Shown piece by piece: positions 53,642-61,963 of a DNA stretch of 64,000 bases (the stretch's first letter is position 1; each line of letters opens with the position of its first letter). The translations under genes were made by a program, and so were the position numbers. The stretch is from JAOUEA01 sp963821935. Lineage in GTDB: Bacteria; Actinomycetota; UBA4738; HRBIN12. The stretch lies in assembly GCA_963821935.1 (NCBI GenBank), contig CAWGFM010000005.1, positions 62,001 to 126,000 of the forward strand, written 5' to 3'. The notes below the pieces were generated by a model that saw nothing but the letters and a program-made list of their open reading frames with translations, was not told where the DNA came from and searched no databases.

Positions 53642-55291
53642 CTAGATGGGCTCGGTCAAGGCTCCGAGGCGCTCGATGAGGCGGGCGTTCTCGGCGTAGT
53701 CGACCGGGCACGCCACGATCGAGACCGCGTCGTCGGCGAGGGCCTTCTCCAGCGTGGGTGCCAGCTCGTCGGCGGACCCCACCTGGTAGCCCTTGGCGCC
53801 GAAGCTCTCGGCCAGCTTCACGAAGTCCGGATTCTCGAAGCTCACGGCGGCCTGGCGCCCGAACTCGATGTCCTGCTTCCACCCGATCAAGCCATAGCCA
53901 CCGTCCACCCACACCAGCACCACGAACGGCACACGCTCGCGCACCGCGGTCTCGATCTCGCTCATGCTCATCGCGAACGCCCCGTCGCCCATCGCGGCCA
54001 AGACCTTGCGTTCTGGATGCACGAGCTTGGCGGCCAGCGCTCCGGGCAACGAGAACGCCATCGTCGCGAGACCGTTGGAGATGAGGCAGGTGTTCGGCCG
54101 ATAGGTCGGGTACAGGCGAGCCATCCACATCTTCACCGCGCCCGTGTCGCAGAGCACGATGTCGTCATCGTTGAGGACCTCGCGGATGTCGTGCACGATG
54201 CGCGCCGGCGACATCGGGAAGGACGGATCGCTGGCTCCCCGCTCCAACTCCTCGCGCATCAGGTCCCGCACGGGGGGGATCCGTCCGCGGATCTCGTGGA
54301 TGTAGGCAGAGCTCCCGATCGCATCCAGCGTCTCACCGATGTTGCCCTGCACCCCCACCGCCAGCGTGTAGTCGGCGTCGACCTCGGCGACCGTGCGGTG
54401 GACGTGGATGATCTGCTTGGAGCCATCGGGGTTCCATCTGGACGGCGAGTACTCCACCAGGTCGTAGCCGACCGCGACGACCACGTCCGCCTCGTCGAGC
54501 CCGAAGTTGGCGTAGTCCTTCACCATGAACCCGATCGTGCCCAGCGCGTTCGGATGATTGTCGGGGAAGACCCCTTTGCCCAGGAACGTCGTGGCGACCG
54601 GCAGGTTGAGCCGTTCCGCGAACAGGATCAGCGCCTCGGTGGCGCCGTCGCGCGCAACACCGGGGCCTGCCAACACGACCGGGTGCTTGGCCGCCGCCAG
54701 CACGTGGGCGGCGCGATGCACCTGGTTGTCGTCGGGCGCCGGATCCACCGGCGTGTTCACGCGCAACGGCGCAGCGTCGGTCTGCAGCTCGGCGACATCC
54801 TCGGGGACGATCAGGAACGTGGACCCAGGTCGTTCGGTGGTGGCCTGCTTGAATGCCTTGCGCACCATCTCGGGTGCAGCATCCTGGACCGTCACCATGT
54901 CGCCCCACTTCGTGATCGGGCGGAACAGCGAGACCAGGTCGACGAACTGGTGCGATTCCTTGTAGATGCGGTGCAGCCCTGCCTGCGCGGTGATCGCCAG
55001 CATCGGGTGGGAGTCCAGCTGTGCGTTCGCGATCCCCAGCATCAGGTTGATCGCGCCCGGTCCCAGCGTCGCCAGGCAGACCCCGGGTGTGCCGGTGAGC
55101 GCACCGTACGTGTCGGCCATGAACGACGCACCACGCTCGTCCCGCGTCGTGATGAACCGGATCGAGGAGTCGGCGAACGCGTCGATCATGTGGAGGTTCT
55201 CCTCGCCCGGCAGCCCGAAGACATACTCGACGCCCTCGTTCTCGAGGCACTCGACGATCAAGCGCGCGACGGTGCGCGGGGTCCGCTCCAT
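53642..55291 (-). CDS. Thiamine-diphosphate enzyme, acetolactate synthase large-subunit family
   Basis: A 549-residue TPP enzyme. It has VEYVFGLPGEENLHMIDAF (with the activating Glu in RDERGASFMADTYG), GPGAINLMLGIANAQLDSHPMLAIT, and the TPP-Mg motif AMGDGAFAMSMSEIETAVRERVPFVVLVWVDGGYGLI. The family includes anabolic and catabolic acetolactate synthases, glyoxylate carboligase and others. No regulatory IlvN or ALS decarboxylase gene is nearby, so a catabolic or different carboligase role is likely. ATG 55291 is chosen because a TACCCT box sits six bases before it; GTG 55294 is an alternative. Confidence 0.87.
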   Translation of the reverse strand: MERTPRTVARLIVECLENEGVEYVFGLPGEENLHMIDAFADSSIRFITTRDERGASFMADTYGALTGTPGVCLATLGPGAINLMLGIANAQLDSHPMLAITAQAGLHRIYKESHQFVDLVSLFRPITKWGDMVTVQDAAPEMVRKAFKQATTERPGSTFLIVPEDVAELQTDAAPLRVNTPVDPAPDDNQVHRAAHVLAAAKHPVVLAGPGVARDGATEALILFAERLNLPVATTFLGKGVFPDNHPNALGTIGFMVKDYANFGLDEADVVVAVGYDLVEYSPSRWNPDGSKQIIHVHRTVAEVDADYTLAVGVQGNIGETLDAIGSSAYIHEIRGRIPPVRDLMREELERGASDPSFPMSPARIVHDIREVLNDDDIVLCDTGAVKMWMARLYPTYRPNTCLISNGLATMAFSLPGALAAKLVHPERKVLAAMGDGAFAMSMSEIETAVRERVPFVVLVWVDGGYGLIGWKQDIEFGRQAAVSFENPDFVKLAESFGAKGYQVGSADELAPTLEKALADDAVSIVACPVDYAENARLIERLGALTEPI

Positions 55292-55297
55292 CACGCC

Positions 55298-55303
55298 AGG
55301 GTA
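55298..55303 (-). promoter_or_regulatory. Putative -10 element for the TPP-enzyme gene
   Basis: TACCCT on the minus strand, six bases before the ATG at 55291, with no Shine-Dalgarno sequence; CTGAGC is 17 bases further upstream. Confidence 0.4.
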
Positions 55304-55322
55304 GCTCAGGGCAGCGAGCGGC

Positions 55323-55808
55323 TCAGCCGCCGGCCGCCAGCACCTGGCGCGTGAGCTGCGCGTGCCCGACGTGCTCGGCCAGGTGGTTCAGCGCGTGAAG
55401 CAGCGCCCAGCCAGACGAGACCGGGTCGTGCTCCCCGGTGTCGGACTCGTCGTACCGCCACGTGGGAACGCCGGTCTTCGCCGGATCCCACCGCTGATCC
55501 GTGTCCAGGATCGCCCGGCTCTCGGCAGCCGTGGCTTCGAACCACGCCACGAACTCGCCGGTGTCGTGGACGACCACCCGGAACTCCGCGGGACGGTCTC
55601 GCGGCGGCGGCTCGGCGCCGGTCGCCAGGCTGAGCCATGAGCGGGTGCTGGCCAGCGCGTGCGTGACCAATACCGCGAGCCCATTCGTATCCTCGCCCGC
55701 GGGCCGCCGGTTCAATTCATCGGCCGAACATCCACCAACGGCTGTCCGGAGCTCATCGACCAACTCGCCCAGGATCTCCCGCGCCGCGACGATCGTGGGG
55801 TCGGTCAT
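55323..55808 (-). CDS. DinB-like/DUF664 four-helix protein
   Basis: A 161-residue protein with the DinB/YfiT four-helix pattern: LGELVDELRTAVGGCSADELNRRP, LAVLVTHALASTRSWLSLATG with the first metal His, and SGWALLHALNHLAEHVGHAQLTRQVLAAGG with the two other His ligands (HALNHLAEHVGH). In actinobacteria such proteins are often thiol (mycothiol) S-transferases or of unknown function. It starts two bases after the response-regulator stop, so it is co-transcribed with it. Confidence 0.82.
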   Translation of the reverse strand: MTDPTIVAAREILGELVDELRTAVGGCSADELNRRPAGEDTNGLAVLVTHALASTRSWLSLATGAEPPPRDRPAEFRVVVHDTGEFVAWFEATAAESRAILDTDQRWDPAKTGVPTWRYDESDTGEHDPVSSGWALLHALNHLAEHVGHAQLTRQVLAAGG

Positions 55809-55810
55809 GC

Positions 55811-56506
55811 TCAGCTGATCTCGATCATCTTCTCGCGGACGGCGTACACGACCGCCTCCATCCGCGAGTGCAGATGCAGCTTCTCCAGGATGTTGCGGAT
55901 GTGGTTCTTCACGGTGTTCTCCGAGATGAACAGCTGCTTGGCGATGTCGCGGTTGTTCAGGCCCTGGGCCACCAAGCGCAACACCTCCATCTCACGGTCG
56001 GTCAGGCGTGGAGCCGGCATCTGTGGGCGCTCGGCCGCCGACTTCGACATGGCCGCGAACTCGGTGAGCAGCTTGGAGGCCATGGAGGGGCTGATGCGCG
56101 ACTGGCCCGCCCACACGCTGCGGATCGCATCGGCGACCTCCTCGATGGGGATCTCCTTGAGCAGGTAGCCGCTGGCGCCGGCCTTGATGGCGTCGTACAA
56201 GTCGGCTTCCTCGTCGCTGATCGTGAGCATCAGGATCTTGCAGTGCGGCAGCAGCTCCTTGATCTGCCCGGCTGCTTCGATGCCCGATCGCTTGGGCATG
56301 CGGACGTCCATGAGCACGATGTCGGGCATGGTCTCCTGTGCGCGATCGACCGCCTCGGCACCGTCGGAGGCCTCCCCCACAAGCTCGATGTCATCCTCTT
56401 GGGACAGGACCATCTCGAGCCCCCTGCGGAACAACGCATGGTCGTCGACGACCATCACCCGCAGGCGTTCGTTCCCTTCGCCCGCGTTCGTCTCTTTGGC
56501 CGTCAC
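55811..56506 (-). CDS. NarL/LuxR-family two-component response regulator
   Basis: A 231-residue regulator. The receiver domain has VMVVDDHALFRRGLEMVL with the acidic pair, the phosphorylated Asp in PDIVLMDVRMPKRSG, and LMLTISDEEADLYDAIKAGASGYLLKEI. The C-terminal HTH is LTDREMEVLRLVAQGLNNRDIAKQLFISENTVKNHIRNIL. No histidine kinase gene is present in the 64 kb, so it is an orphan here. Its GTG start overlaps the hpf stop (GTGA). It lies in the slot where mycobacterial-type operons carry mtrAB nearby, but is not MtrA, which has a winged-helix DNA-binding domain. Confidence 0.9.
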   Translation of the reverse strand: MTAKETNAGEGNERLRVMVVDDHALFRRGLEMVLSQEDDIELVGEASDGAEAVDRAQETMPDIVLMDVRMPKRSGIEAAGQIKELLPHCKILMLTISDEEADLYDAIKAGASGYLLKEIPIEEVADAIRSVWAGQSRISPSMASKLLTEFAAMSKSAAERPQMPAPRLTDREMEVLRLVAQGLNNRDIAKQLFISENTVKNHIRNILEKLHLHSRMEAVVYAVREKMIEIS

Positions 56507-56907
56507 ACGTCCCCCTCGTCGGTTCCTTCGTCGGTTCCTTCGTCGGTTCCTGCCGCATCGGCAGCGCCTGCGCGCAGCTGAGCGGATTCTAGTCCTGCCT
56601 TGTGGATGGAGGCCCGTCGTTTGCCGTGATGATCTCGGATCTGCCGTTCGAGCTTCTCGGCGACCAGGTCGAGCGCGCTGGGCACGTCGTCGGCTTCCGC
56701 GTGCGCGCGGAAGGTCCTCCGGGGGATATGCCACGCAGCCTCGATGCGTTTGACCCCGTCGAGCCGTGGATGGTGCTCCCCGATGAACTCCAGATCGACA
56801 CGCACGGTGCGTGGCTCCATGCGTCCCAATCGAGCCAACTTGTGTTCGGCCGTCGTCCGGATCTCCTCGGTCACCTGCAGGTCTCGGCCCGTGAACGTGA
56901 GCTCCAT
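56503..56907 (-). CDS. hpf: Ribosome hibernation-promoting factor, short form
   Basis: A 134-residue ribosome-binding protein with the HPF/RaiA fold: MELTFTGRDLQVTEEIRTTAEHKLARL, RVDLEFIGEH, and FRAHAEADDVPSALDLVAEKLERQIRDHHGK. The usual actinobacterial HPF has a second, dimerising domain; here it is missing, and the protein ends in an Ala/Gly linker and three GTDE units from a 12-base tandem repeat. Start at ATG 56907. It probably stabilises inactive 70S ribosomes, though without the second domain 100S dimers are less certain. Confidence 0.88.
   Translation of the reverse strand: MELTFTGRDLQVTEEIRTTAEHKLARLGRMEPRTVRVDLEFIGEHHPRLDGVKRIEAAWHIPRRTFRAHAEADDVPSALDLVAEKLERQIRDHHGKRRASIHKAGLESAQLRAGAADAAGTDEGTDEGTDEGDV
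56516..56551. repeat. 12-base tandem repeat, three copies
   Basis: Three perfect consecutive copies of TCGTCGGTTCCT. They lie in the coding end of hpf and encode the repeated Gly-Thr-Asp-Glu tail. The unit keeps the frame, so copy number could vary without breaking the gene. Confidence 0.9.
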
Positions 56908-57076
56908 GTTCGGCCTGGGCCTCCTTCGCGTCGAGGGCGGGCCCTCGCCCGGCTGACCTGGTCTTTTCCCCCACACCCGCCTGCAGGAACGTTGGCCGGA
57001 CACCCCGGAGGATCTCCGACTCCCGCCCTCTCCCGGCGAGCCGGGGCAGGACTTACATCTAAACCGCGCCATGCTC

Positions 57077-57093
57077 GGCGACCAAGGGTCGCC
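57077..57093 (-). terminator. Hairpin between comF and hpf
   Basis: GGCGACC/GGTCGCC, a perfect seven-base stem with a three-base loop, 35 bases after the comF stop and 170 bases before hpf. No T run follows, so it may be a weak terminator or a leader structure of hpf. Confidence 0.35.
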
Positions 57094-57127
57094 TTACGTG
57101 GGTCGTTTCGCCCGCGGCTGGCGTCGA

Positions 57128-57871
57128 CTACCGGGGGTGATCCCCGGGCAACCACAGACCCGGACGAGGGCCCGGTCGAGTATAGGCTCGACGGCTCGAC
57201 CCCGGGAGCGCCCGCGCGGCCGCCAGCAGGTGGACCGAGCGGGCGCCGGCACCCCGCAGTGCCTCGGCCGCGGCGGCAGCGGTGGCGCCGGTGGTGAGGA
57301 CGTCATCGACCAGCAGAACGTGCGCCGGCACGGCGACCCGATCGCGCACCGCGAATGCCCCACGCATCGCCGACCGACGCTCCGCTGCGTGGCGCTGAGC
57401 CTGCGGCCCGGTCGGGATCGCGCGCCGAAGCAGTCCCCGGACCGGAAGGTCGAGCTCCCGGCCCACGCCGGTGGCGAGGGCCCGGGCTTGATCGAACCCT
57501 CGCTCGGCCAGACGGCGCCGCGACAGAGGAACCCACGTGACCACGTCGGCACCGGCGGGCAGGTCCTCCATGGCGGCGATCGCCGAGGCCAACGCGGTGC
57601 CGACCCCTCGCCAGCCGGAGAACTTCAACCGATGCACCGCCCGACGAGCAGGGCCCTCGAAGCGGAACGGCGCTCGGGCGCCGTCGAGGACCGGCGGCGG
57701 GCAGTCGTGGCACGACCGCTTGTGCGCGGGCCACGGCCGGCCGCACCGTTGACACCACGGAGGCGCCAACGGCACCAGCTGATCACGACAACTGGCGCAG
57801 AAGGGCCATGGACCCGCGGCGCAGCCGGCGCATCGTTGCGGGAAGACGACATCCAGCGCGCGGGCCAACAC
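57128..57871 (-). CDS. comF: ComF family phosphoribosyltransferase-like protein
   Basis: A 247-residue protein with an N-terminal double zinc ribbon (CAGCAAGPWPFCASC and CQRCGRPW ... SCHDC), and a PRTase domain with LKFSGWRGVGTALA, SRRRLAERGFDQARALA and the PRPP loop LLVDDVLTTGATAAAAAEALRGAGA. In competent bacteria ComFC helps import single-stranded DNA. The gene is kept in this position in many actinobacteria. GTG start with a TAGGTT box six bases before it. Confidence 0.9.
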   Translation of the reverse strand: MLARALDVVFPQRCAGCAAGPWPFCASCRDQLVPLAPPWCQRCGRPWPAHKRSCHDCPPPVLDGARAPFRFEGPARRAVHRLKFSGWRGVGTALASAIAAMEDLPAGADVVTWVPLSRRRLAERGFDQARALATGVGRELDLPVRGLLRRAIPTGPQAQRHAAERRSAMRGAFAVRDRVAVPAHVLLVDDVLTTGATAAAAAEALRGAGARSVHLLAAARALPGSSRRAYTRPGPRPGLWLPGDHPR

Positions 57872-57877
57872 CGCCGG

Positions 57878-57883
57878 AACCTA
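57878..57883 (-). promoter_or_regulatory. Putative -10 element for comF
   Basis: TAGGTT on the minus strand, six bases before the comF GTG, with no Shine-Dalgarno sequence. Confidence 0.35.
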
Positions 57884-57906
57884 TCGCGCGCGACCGACAC
57901 GGCCTG

Positions 57907-58533
57907 CTAGTGCAAGGGCACCTCGACGGACCCGCCGGCGCCCTTGATCTCGACCGACAGGACCGCGACCGACTTCGCGACGGGATAGGCCACCACGCGG
58001 CCGCGCCCGGCGTTCTCGTCGAAGTCCACGTTCAACACAGGCAACGCATCGCCGTCCGCGCGGAGCTTCACCACCGGAGCCGCCGACGCCGAAAACCCGA
58101 TCTTGATCGAGTCGCCACCGCAATCGATCTGCTCCAGCTTCACCGCGCCGTCCGGGGTCTCGACGGACGATCCCACCGGCACGGGCCCTCGCCGGACGGT
58201 GGCCCGGGGCCACGCCACCGGGAACCGCGCGCCGGGGCGGACCACCTCGGGCACGCCGTCGATCAGCACCTCGCATTCCAGCTGATACCAGCCGGCTCGC
58301 AGGTCGGCGACCGAGAACTCGAACGGGACGAAGAGGTCGAGGTGGGGGGCAACCTCCAGCGTGACGGGCTCCACGCCGATCACCTGAGCGTCCGCACCGG
58401 CGATCTCGACGACGCGCGCTGCTTCGATCCGCACCTGATGGGGATCGCGGCCTTCCCCGCGCAGCACGAAGGCCCCCTTGATGGTGGCGGGGAACCGCTC
58501 GTAGTGCGCCCGGATCGCGATGTCGGGGTCCAC
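57907..58533 (-). CDS. Unrecognised beta-rich protein between ahcY and comF
   Basis: A 208-residue protein I do not recognise. It is mostly predicted beta-strand, with alternating hydrophobic runs (VEPVTLEVAPHLDLFVPFEFSV, GWYQLECEVLIDGVPEVV, KSVAVLSVEIKGAGGSVEVPL) and no helix-rich region, signal peptide or membrane segment. The GTG start at 58533 lies five bases after the ahcY stop, so it is translated with ahcY. This position in mycobacteria holds tmk-mtrAB-lpqB, and this protein shows no similarity to those families. Confidence 0.7.
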   Translation of the reverse strand: MDPDIAIRAHYERFPATIKGAFVLRGEGRDPHQVRIEAARVVEIAGADAQVIGVEPVTLEVAPHLDLFVPFEFSVADLRAGWYQLECEVLIDGVPEVVRPGARFPVAWPRATVRRGPVPVGSSVETPDGAVKLEQIDCGGDSIKIGFSASAAPVVKLRADGDALPVLNVDFDENAGRGRVVAYPVAKSVAVLSVEIKGAGGSVEVPLH

Positions 58534-58538
58534 TCGAC

Positions 58539-59795
58539 TCAGGTCCCCTGTTCCCAGCTGTGCAGGTAGTGGTCCTGCTCCTCGGTGAGGTGATCGATCT
58601 CCACGCCCATGGCATGCAGCTTCAACCGTGCGACCTCCTTGTCGATCTCCACGGGCACGGGATACACGCGAGGCTCGAGCGAGCCGCGCTGCTGCACCAC
58701 CCACTCGGCCGCGAGCGACTGATTCGCGAAGGACATGTCCATGACGGCGGCCGGATGGCCCTCGGCGGCCGCCAGGTTCACCAGCCGGCCCTCACCCAGC
58801 AGGTACACCCGGCGCCCGTCGGCGAACGTGAACTCGTCAACGAACTCCCGGATGCGCCGCACGCCTCCCGTGCCCAGCTTCGCGAGGGCTCCCTTGTCGA
58901 TCTCCACATCGAAGTGGCCCGAGTTGGCGAGCATCGCGCCGTCCTTCATGAGCTCCATGTGCTCTGCCCGGATCACGCTGGTGTCACCGGTGACGGTCAC
59001 GAACACATCGCCGATGCGTGCCGCGTCGCGCAGCGGCATGACCCGGTAGCCCTCCATCATGGCCTCGAGGGCAGCGGTGGGGTCCACCTCGGTGACGATC
59101 ACGTGCGCGCCCATGCCACGAGCGCGAGAGGCCACCCCGCGCCCGCACATGCCGTAGCCACACACCACCATGGTTCGCCCAGCCAGCAATCGGTTGGTCG
59201 AGCGCATGATGGCATCGATCGTCGACTGTCCCGTCCCGAACCGATTGTCGAACAGGTGCTTGGTGTCGGCGTCGTTCACGCTGACGATCGGGTACTTGAG
59301 CGCCCCGTCCTTGGCCATGGCCCGCAACCGGATCACACCGGTGGTGGTCTCCTCGGTGCCGCCGATGATCTCGGCGATCTGGTCCGGGCGCTCCTTGTGG
59401 AGGACGCTCACCATGTCGGCGCCGTCATCCATCGTGATGTGTGGCCGGATGTCGAGCACCGCGTTGATGTGCTTGAAGAACGTGTCCGTGTCCTCGCCTT
59501 TGATCGCGAAGGTGTCGATGCCGGCTTCGACCAGGGCGGCCGCCACGTCGTCCTGGGTCGACAACGGGTTGGATGCACACAGCGCCACCTGGGCGCCGCC
59601 GGCCTGCAGGGTCAGCATCAGGTTGGCCGTCTCGGTGGTGACGTGCAGGCAGGCGCCGACACGGATGCCCTCCAGCGGCTGCTCCTTCTCGAATCGCTCC
59701 CGGATCAGCGCCGTCACCGGCATCTCGGCTCCGGCCCATTCGATGCGGTCCCGGCCGGCCGAAGCCTGCGCCGCGTCACGTACGTCGTTCGTCAT
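58539..59795 (-). CDS. ahcY: Adenosylhomocysteinase (SAH hydrolase)
   Basis: A 418-residue enzyme that splits S-adenosylhomocysteine into adenosine and homocysteine. Signatures include LHVTTETANLMLTLQAGGAQVALCASNPLSTQDDVAAAL, the substrate lysine region AMAKDGALKYPIVSVNDADTKHLFDNRFGTGQSTIDAI, and the NAD motif VVCGYGMCGRGVASRARGMGAHVIVTEVD, ending DHYLHSWEQGT. It is the short form, without the roughly 40-residue insert of mycobacterial SahH. GGGAG precedes ATG 59795. Confidence 0.95.
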   Translation of the reverse strand: MTNDVRDAAQASAGRDRIEWAGAEMPVTALIRERFEKEQPLEGIRVGACLHVTTETANLMLTLQAGGAQVALCASNPLSTQDDVAAALVEAGIDTFAIKGEDTDTFFKHINAVLDIRPHITMDDGADMVSVLHKERPDQIAEIIGGTEETTTGVIRLRAMAKDGALKYPIVSVNDADTKHLFDNRFGTGQSTIDAIMRSTNRLLAGRTMVVCGYGMCGRGVASRARGMGAHVIVTEVDPTAALEAMMEGYRVMPLRDAARIGDVFVTVTGDTSVIRAEHMELMKDGAMLANSGHFDVEIDKGALAKLGTGGVRRIREFVDEFTFADGRRVYLLGEGRLVNLAAAEGHPAAVMDMSFANQSLAAEWVVQQRGSLEPRVYPVPVEIDKEVARLKLHAMGVEIDHLTEEQDHYLHSWEQGT

Positions 59796-59845
59796 GCGTT
59801 CGCTCCCTTCGTGTTGCATGCCCGGCTGCAGCGCCGGTTCCGTCG

Positions 59846-60688
59846 TCAGCTTCCTGCGTGCTCCCATCGAGGGAACAGGTCCACCAGCAACCGTCCCACC
59901 TCGACGGCGGTCTCGTTCGAGACCCGTACCACGTCCTCATGCTCCACGTGTTCGCCGAACGCGTTCGTCAGCGAGCACAACCCGAGGACCCGCATGCCCA
60001 GCGCGCGCGAGGGCAGCGCTTCCGGGACCATGGACATGCCGACCACCGTCGCTCCAGCCTGCTGCAGGAACCGAACCTCGGTCGGCGTTTCGTACGCGGG
60101 TCCGCTCATGGCGGCGTACACGCCTACGGACGACGCGATCCCAAGCGCGTCTGCGCGTTCCAAGGCGAGCTCGCGCAACGCCGGATCGTAGACGTCCTCG
60201 GCACTGATGAAGGGCGGCATGCCGTCGGGATGGCGCCACGCACGTAGGGGCGCCGTGCCCATCATGTTCACGTGATCTCGCACGACGACCACCGTGCCCG
60301 CCCGCTCGCCCTGGACCAACCCACCGACCGCGGCGGTGAGCACCATCGTCTCGGCGCCCAGAACGTGAGCAAGGCGTGGCAACAACGCCGGCACGTCCAT
60401 CCCGTGCCCCTCGTAGAAATGCACCCGGCCGGAGAACGCCGCGACCGGCACACCGGCCAACCTGCCCAGGATCAGTCGGCCCGCATGCCCGGGCACCCCG
60501 GGCGGTGGGAACCCGGGGAGGTCGGTGAACGCGAAGCTCGCTTCTTCCTCGAGGTCCTCGCCCAAGGCCGGTCCCAGGCCAGATCCGAGCACGATGCCCA
60601 CCCGGGGAGACAGGTCGGTGACCGCTCGGACCACCGCCGCGCCCTGCACCGGCAGATCATCGCCGGGGCCGGGGGGGCCGTGCGTCAT
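59846..60688 (-). CDS. punA: Purine nucleoside phosphorylase, trimeric PNP family
   Basis: A 280-residue phosphorylase. VGIVLGSGLGPALGEDL binds phosphate, SGRVHFYEGHGM is the family loop, GPAYETPTEVRFLQQAGATVVGMSMVPE carries the base-contact Glu and the ribose Met, and LGLCSLTNAFGE has the Asn that prefers 6-oxopurines rather than the Asp of MTA phosphorylases. With ahcY it would use inosine or guanosine, linked to adenosine recycling. Its ATG overlaps the stop of the SIS gene (ATGA), and ahcY starts 50 bases after it. Confidence 0.92.
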   Translation of the reverse strand: MTHGPPGPGDDLPVQGAAVVRAVTDLSPRVGIVLGSGLGPALGEDLEEEASFAFTDLPGFPPPGVPGHAGRLILGRLAGVPVAAFSGRVHFYEGHGMDVPALLPRLAHVLGAETMVLTAAVGGLVQGERAGTVVVVRDHVNMMGTAPLRAWRHPDGMPPFISAEDVYDPALRELALERADALGIASSVGVYAAMSGPAYETPTEVRFLQQAGATVVGMSMVPEALPSRALGMRVLGLCSLTNAFGEHVEHEDVVRVSNETAVEVGRLLVDLFPRWEHAGS

Positions 60689-61754
60689 GACGACGTCTCC
60701 GCCAGCACTGCCTTCAGCTGATCGATGGCGTCCATCGGAGACGGATCGACACCGCGCATCAGCGCCAGGTACGTGCTCGCGTAGTCGCCGGTCACGACCA
60801 GGGAACAGAGCTGCGCCAGGGCCGATCGCCCGGCAGCCCAGACCTGTTCGGTCACCGCTCCGGCGTCGCGTGCGATCGCCAGCGACGGCTCGAAGCGCAC
60901 GGCCACATCAGGATGCTCACCTGCATGGCGGAGCGCGATCACGGAGGTCTCGTCGCCCTCGCCGGGCGCCCAGCCCACCACCTCGTTGTGATCGAGCTCG
61001 GGAAGCGCAGCCCACCACGCCGCGATCTTGGCGTTCTCGTTCCACTGGGCCTTCCACCGGGCCGCGGCCACGGCGCCGATCCCCTCGGCGCCCCACACCA
61101 CCGGGCGGCGGTCGCCCAGGTTCCACGCGAGCTGCTTGGCGGGGTTGGCATCGCGTGGAACACCGGGACCGAGGGCGGCGACCAGCCGTTCCAGCTCCAC
61201 GACCGACTCGTCGATGTCGTACGCTCAGCGGCGGCAGCAAGCCGGCCGCCTCGAGGGTCCCCAGCAACCCGAAGGCCAGGTAGCCGAACGCGGCACGTGG
61301 CACGTAGCCGTCCGGCACCACCGTGAGACCTGCCCCCGTGGCCGCGGCTCGCTCCGCCGAGCTCGCCCCCGCTGGTGAGGGCGATGATCCGGCATCCACG
61401 TCGCTGCGCCTCTACGAACGCCTCCAGCGTCTCTGCCGTCCCGCCGCTGTAGGAGCAGGTGACGACCAGCGTGTGCGGCCCCGCGAACTCTGGCAGCTCA
61501 GGACTGCGGTTGACGTCGACGGGGACGCCGAGCCGGCCTCGGAACAGCGCGCGCAGGACGTCGCCGGCGATCGCCGAACCGCCCATGCCGCAATACGCAA
61601 CGGCCGTGATGTCGTCGAGCACCGGCAGCGATGTGGCCTCCAGCCCGAGGCGGTAGGCCAATGAGGCCTGCTCGGGCATCGAGGCGATGGCCCCGAGCAT
61701 GTCCCCGGGGTCGACGGCACGCAGCGCCTGGACGTCGTCCAGGTCCGCCGTCAC
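60685..61754 (-). pseudogene. Bifunctional phosphoglucose/phosphomannose isomerase-like SIS protein with two frameshifts
   Basis: The intact protein would have about 355 residues. The first frame (GTG 61754) gives GDMLGAIASMPEQASLAYRL, YCGMGGSAIAGDVLRALF and VVTCSYSGGTAETLEAFVEA (SIS substrate loops), to ALTSGGEL. One extra base near 61357-61358 shifts the frame; AERAAATGAGLTVVPDGYVPRAAFGYLAFGLLGTLEAAG follows. A second extra base near 61225 restores SVVELERLVAALGPGVPRDANPAKQLAW and the C-terminal half to 60685. Both ends keep four-base overlaps with their neighbours (GTGA and ATGA), so the operon is otherwise intact. Error or recent decay are both possible. Confidence 0.8.
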
Positions 61755-61963
61755 CGGCGGCGGCCTTCGCGCTTCTGGCCGCTCGTCTTCTGGCTGTCGG
61801 GCTTCTGAGCCTCGTCGATCAGCATGACGGGGATGTCGTCCCTGATGGGGTAGCGGTAGCCGCACGTCCTGCAGACCAACTCCTGGGTGTCCTCCAGCAG
61901 GTCCAGCTCTCCGCGGTCGTTCGGGCAGACCAGGATCTCGAGCAGCTGTGGGTCGAGCGTCAT
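61751..61963 (-). CDS. Trm112/YcaR-family zinc-ribbon protein
   Basis: A 70-residue protein: LLEILVCPNDRGELDLLEDTQELVCRTCGYRYPIRDDIPVML, with CP...CRTC as an apparently incomplete zinc ribbon (three Cys). Bacterial Trm112-like proteins often lie beside phosphomannomutase and isomerase genes in actinobacteria; their partner is uncertain. Coupled to both neighbours through ATGA/GTGA overlaps. Confidence 0.9.
   Translation of the reverse strand: MTLDPQLLEILVCPNDRGELDLLEDTQELVCRTCGYRYPIRDDIPVMLIDEAQKPDSQKTSGQKREGRRR

Noticed and set aside
56516..56551. Short tandem repeat as a CRISPR array
   Set aside because: Units are contiguous with no spacers, only 12 bases, and coding.
59796..59845. SAH riboswitch upstream of ahcY
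   Set aside because: Only 50 bases of gap and no SAH-aptamer pattern.
58560..60191. 543-codon plus-strand frame opposite ahcY and PNP
   Set aside because: Both minus-strand genes have complete enzyme motifs; the plus frame has none and is rich in His, Arg and Gly.
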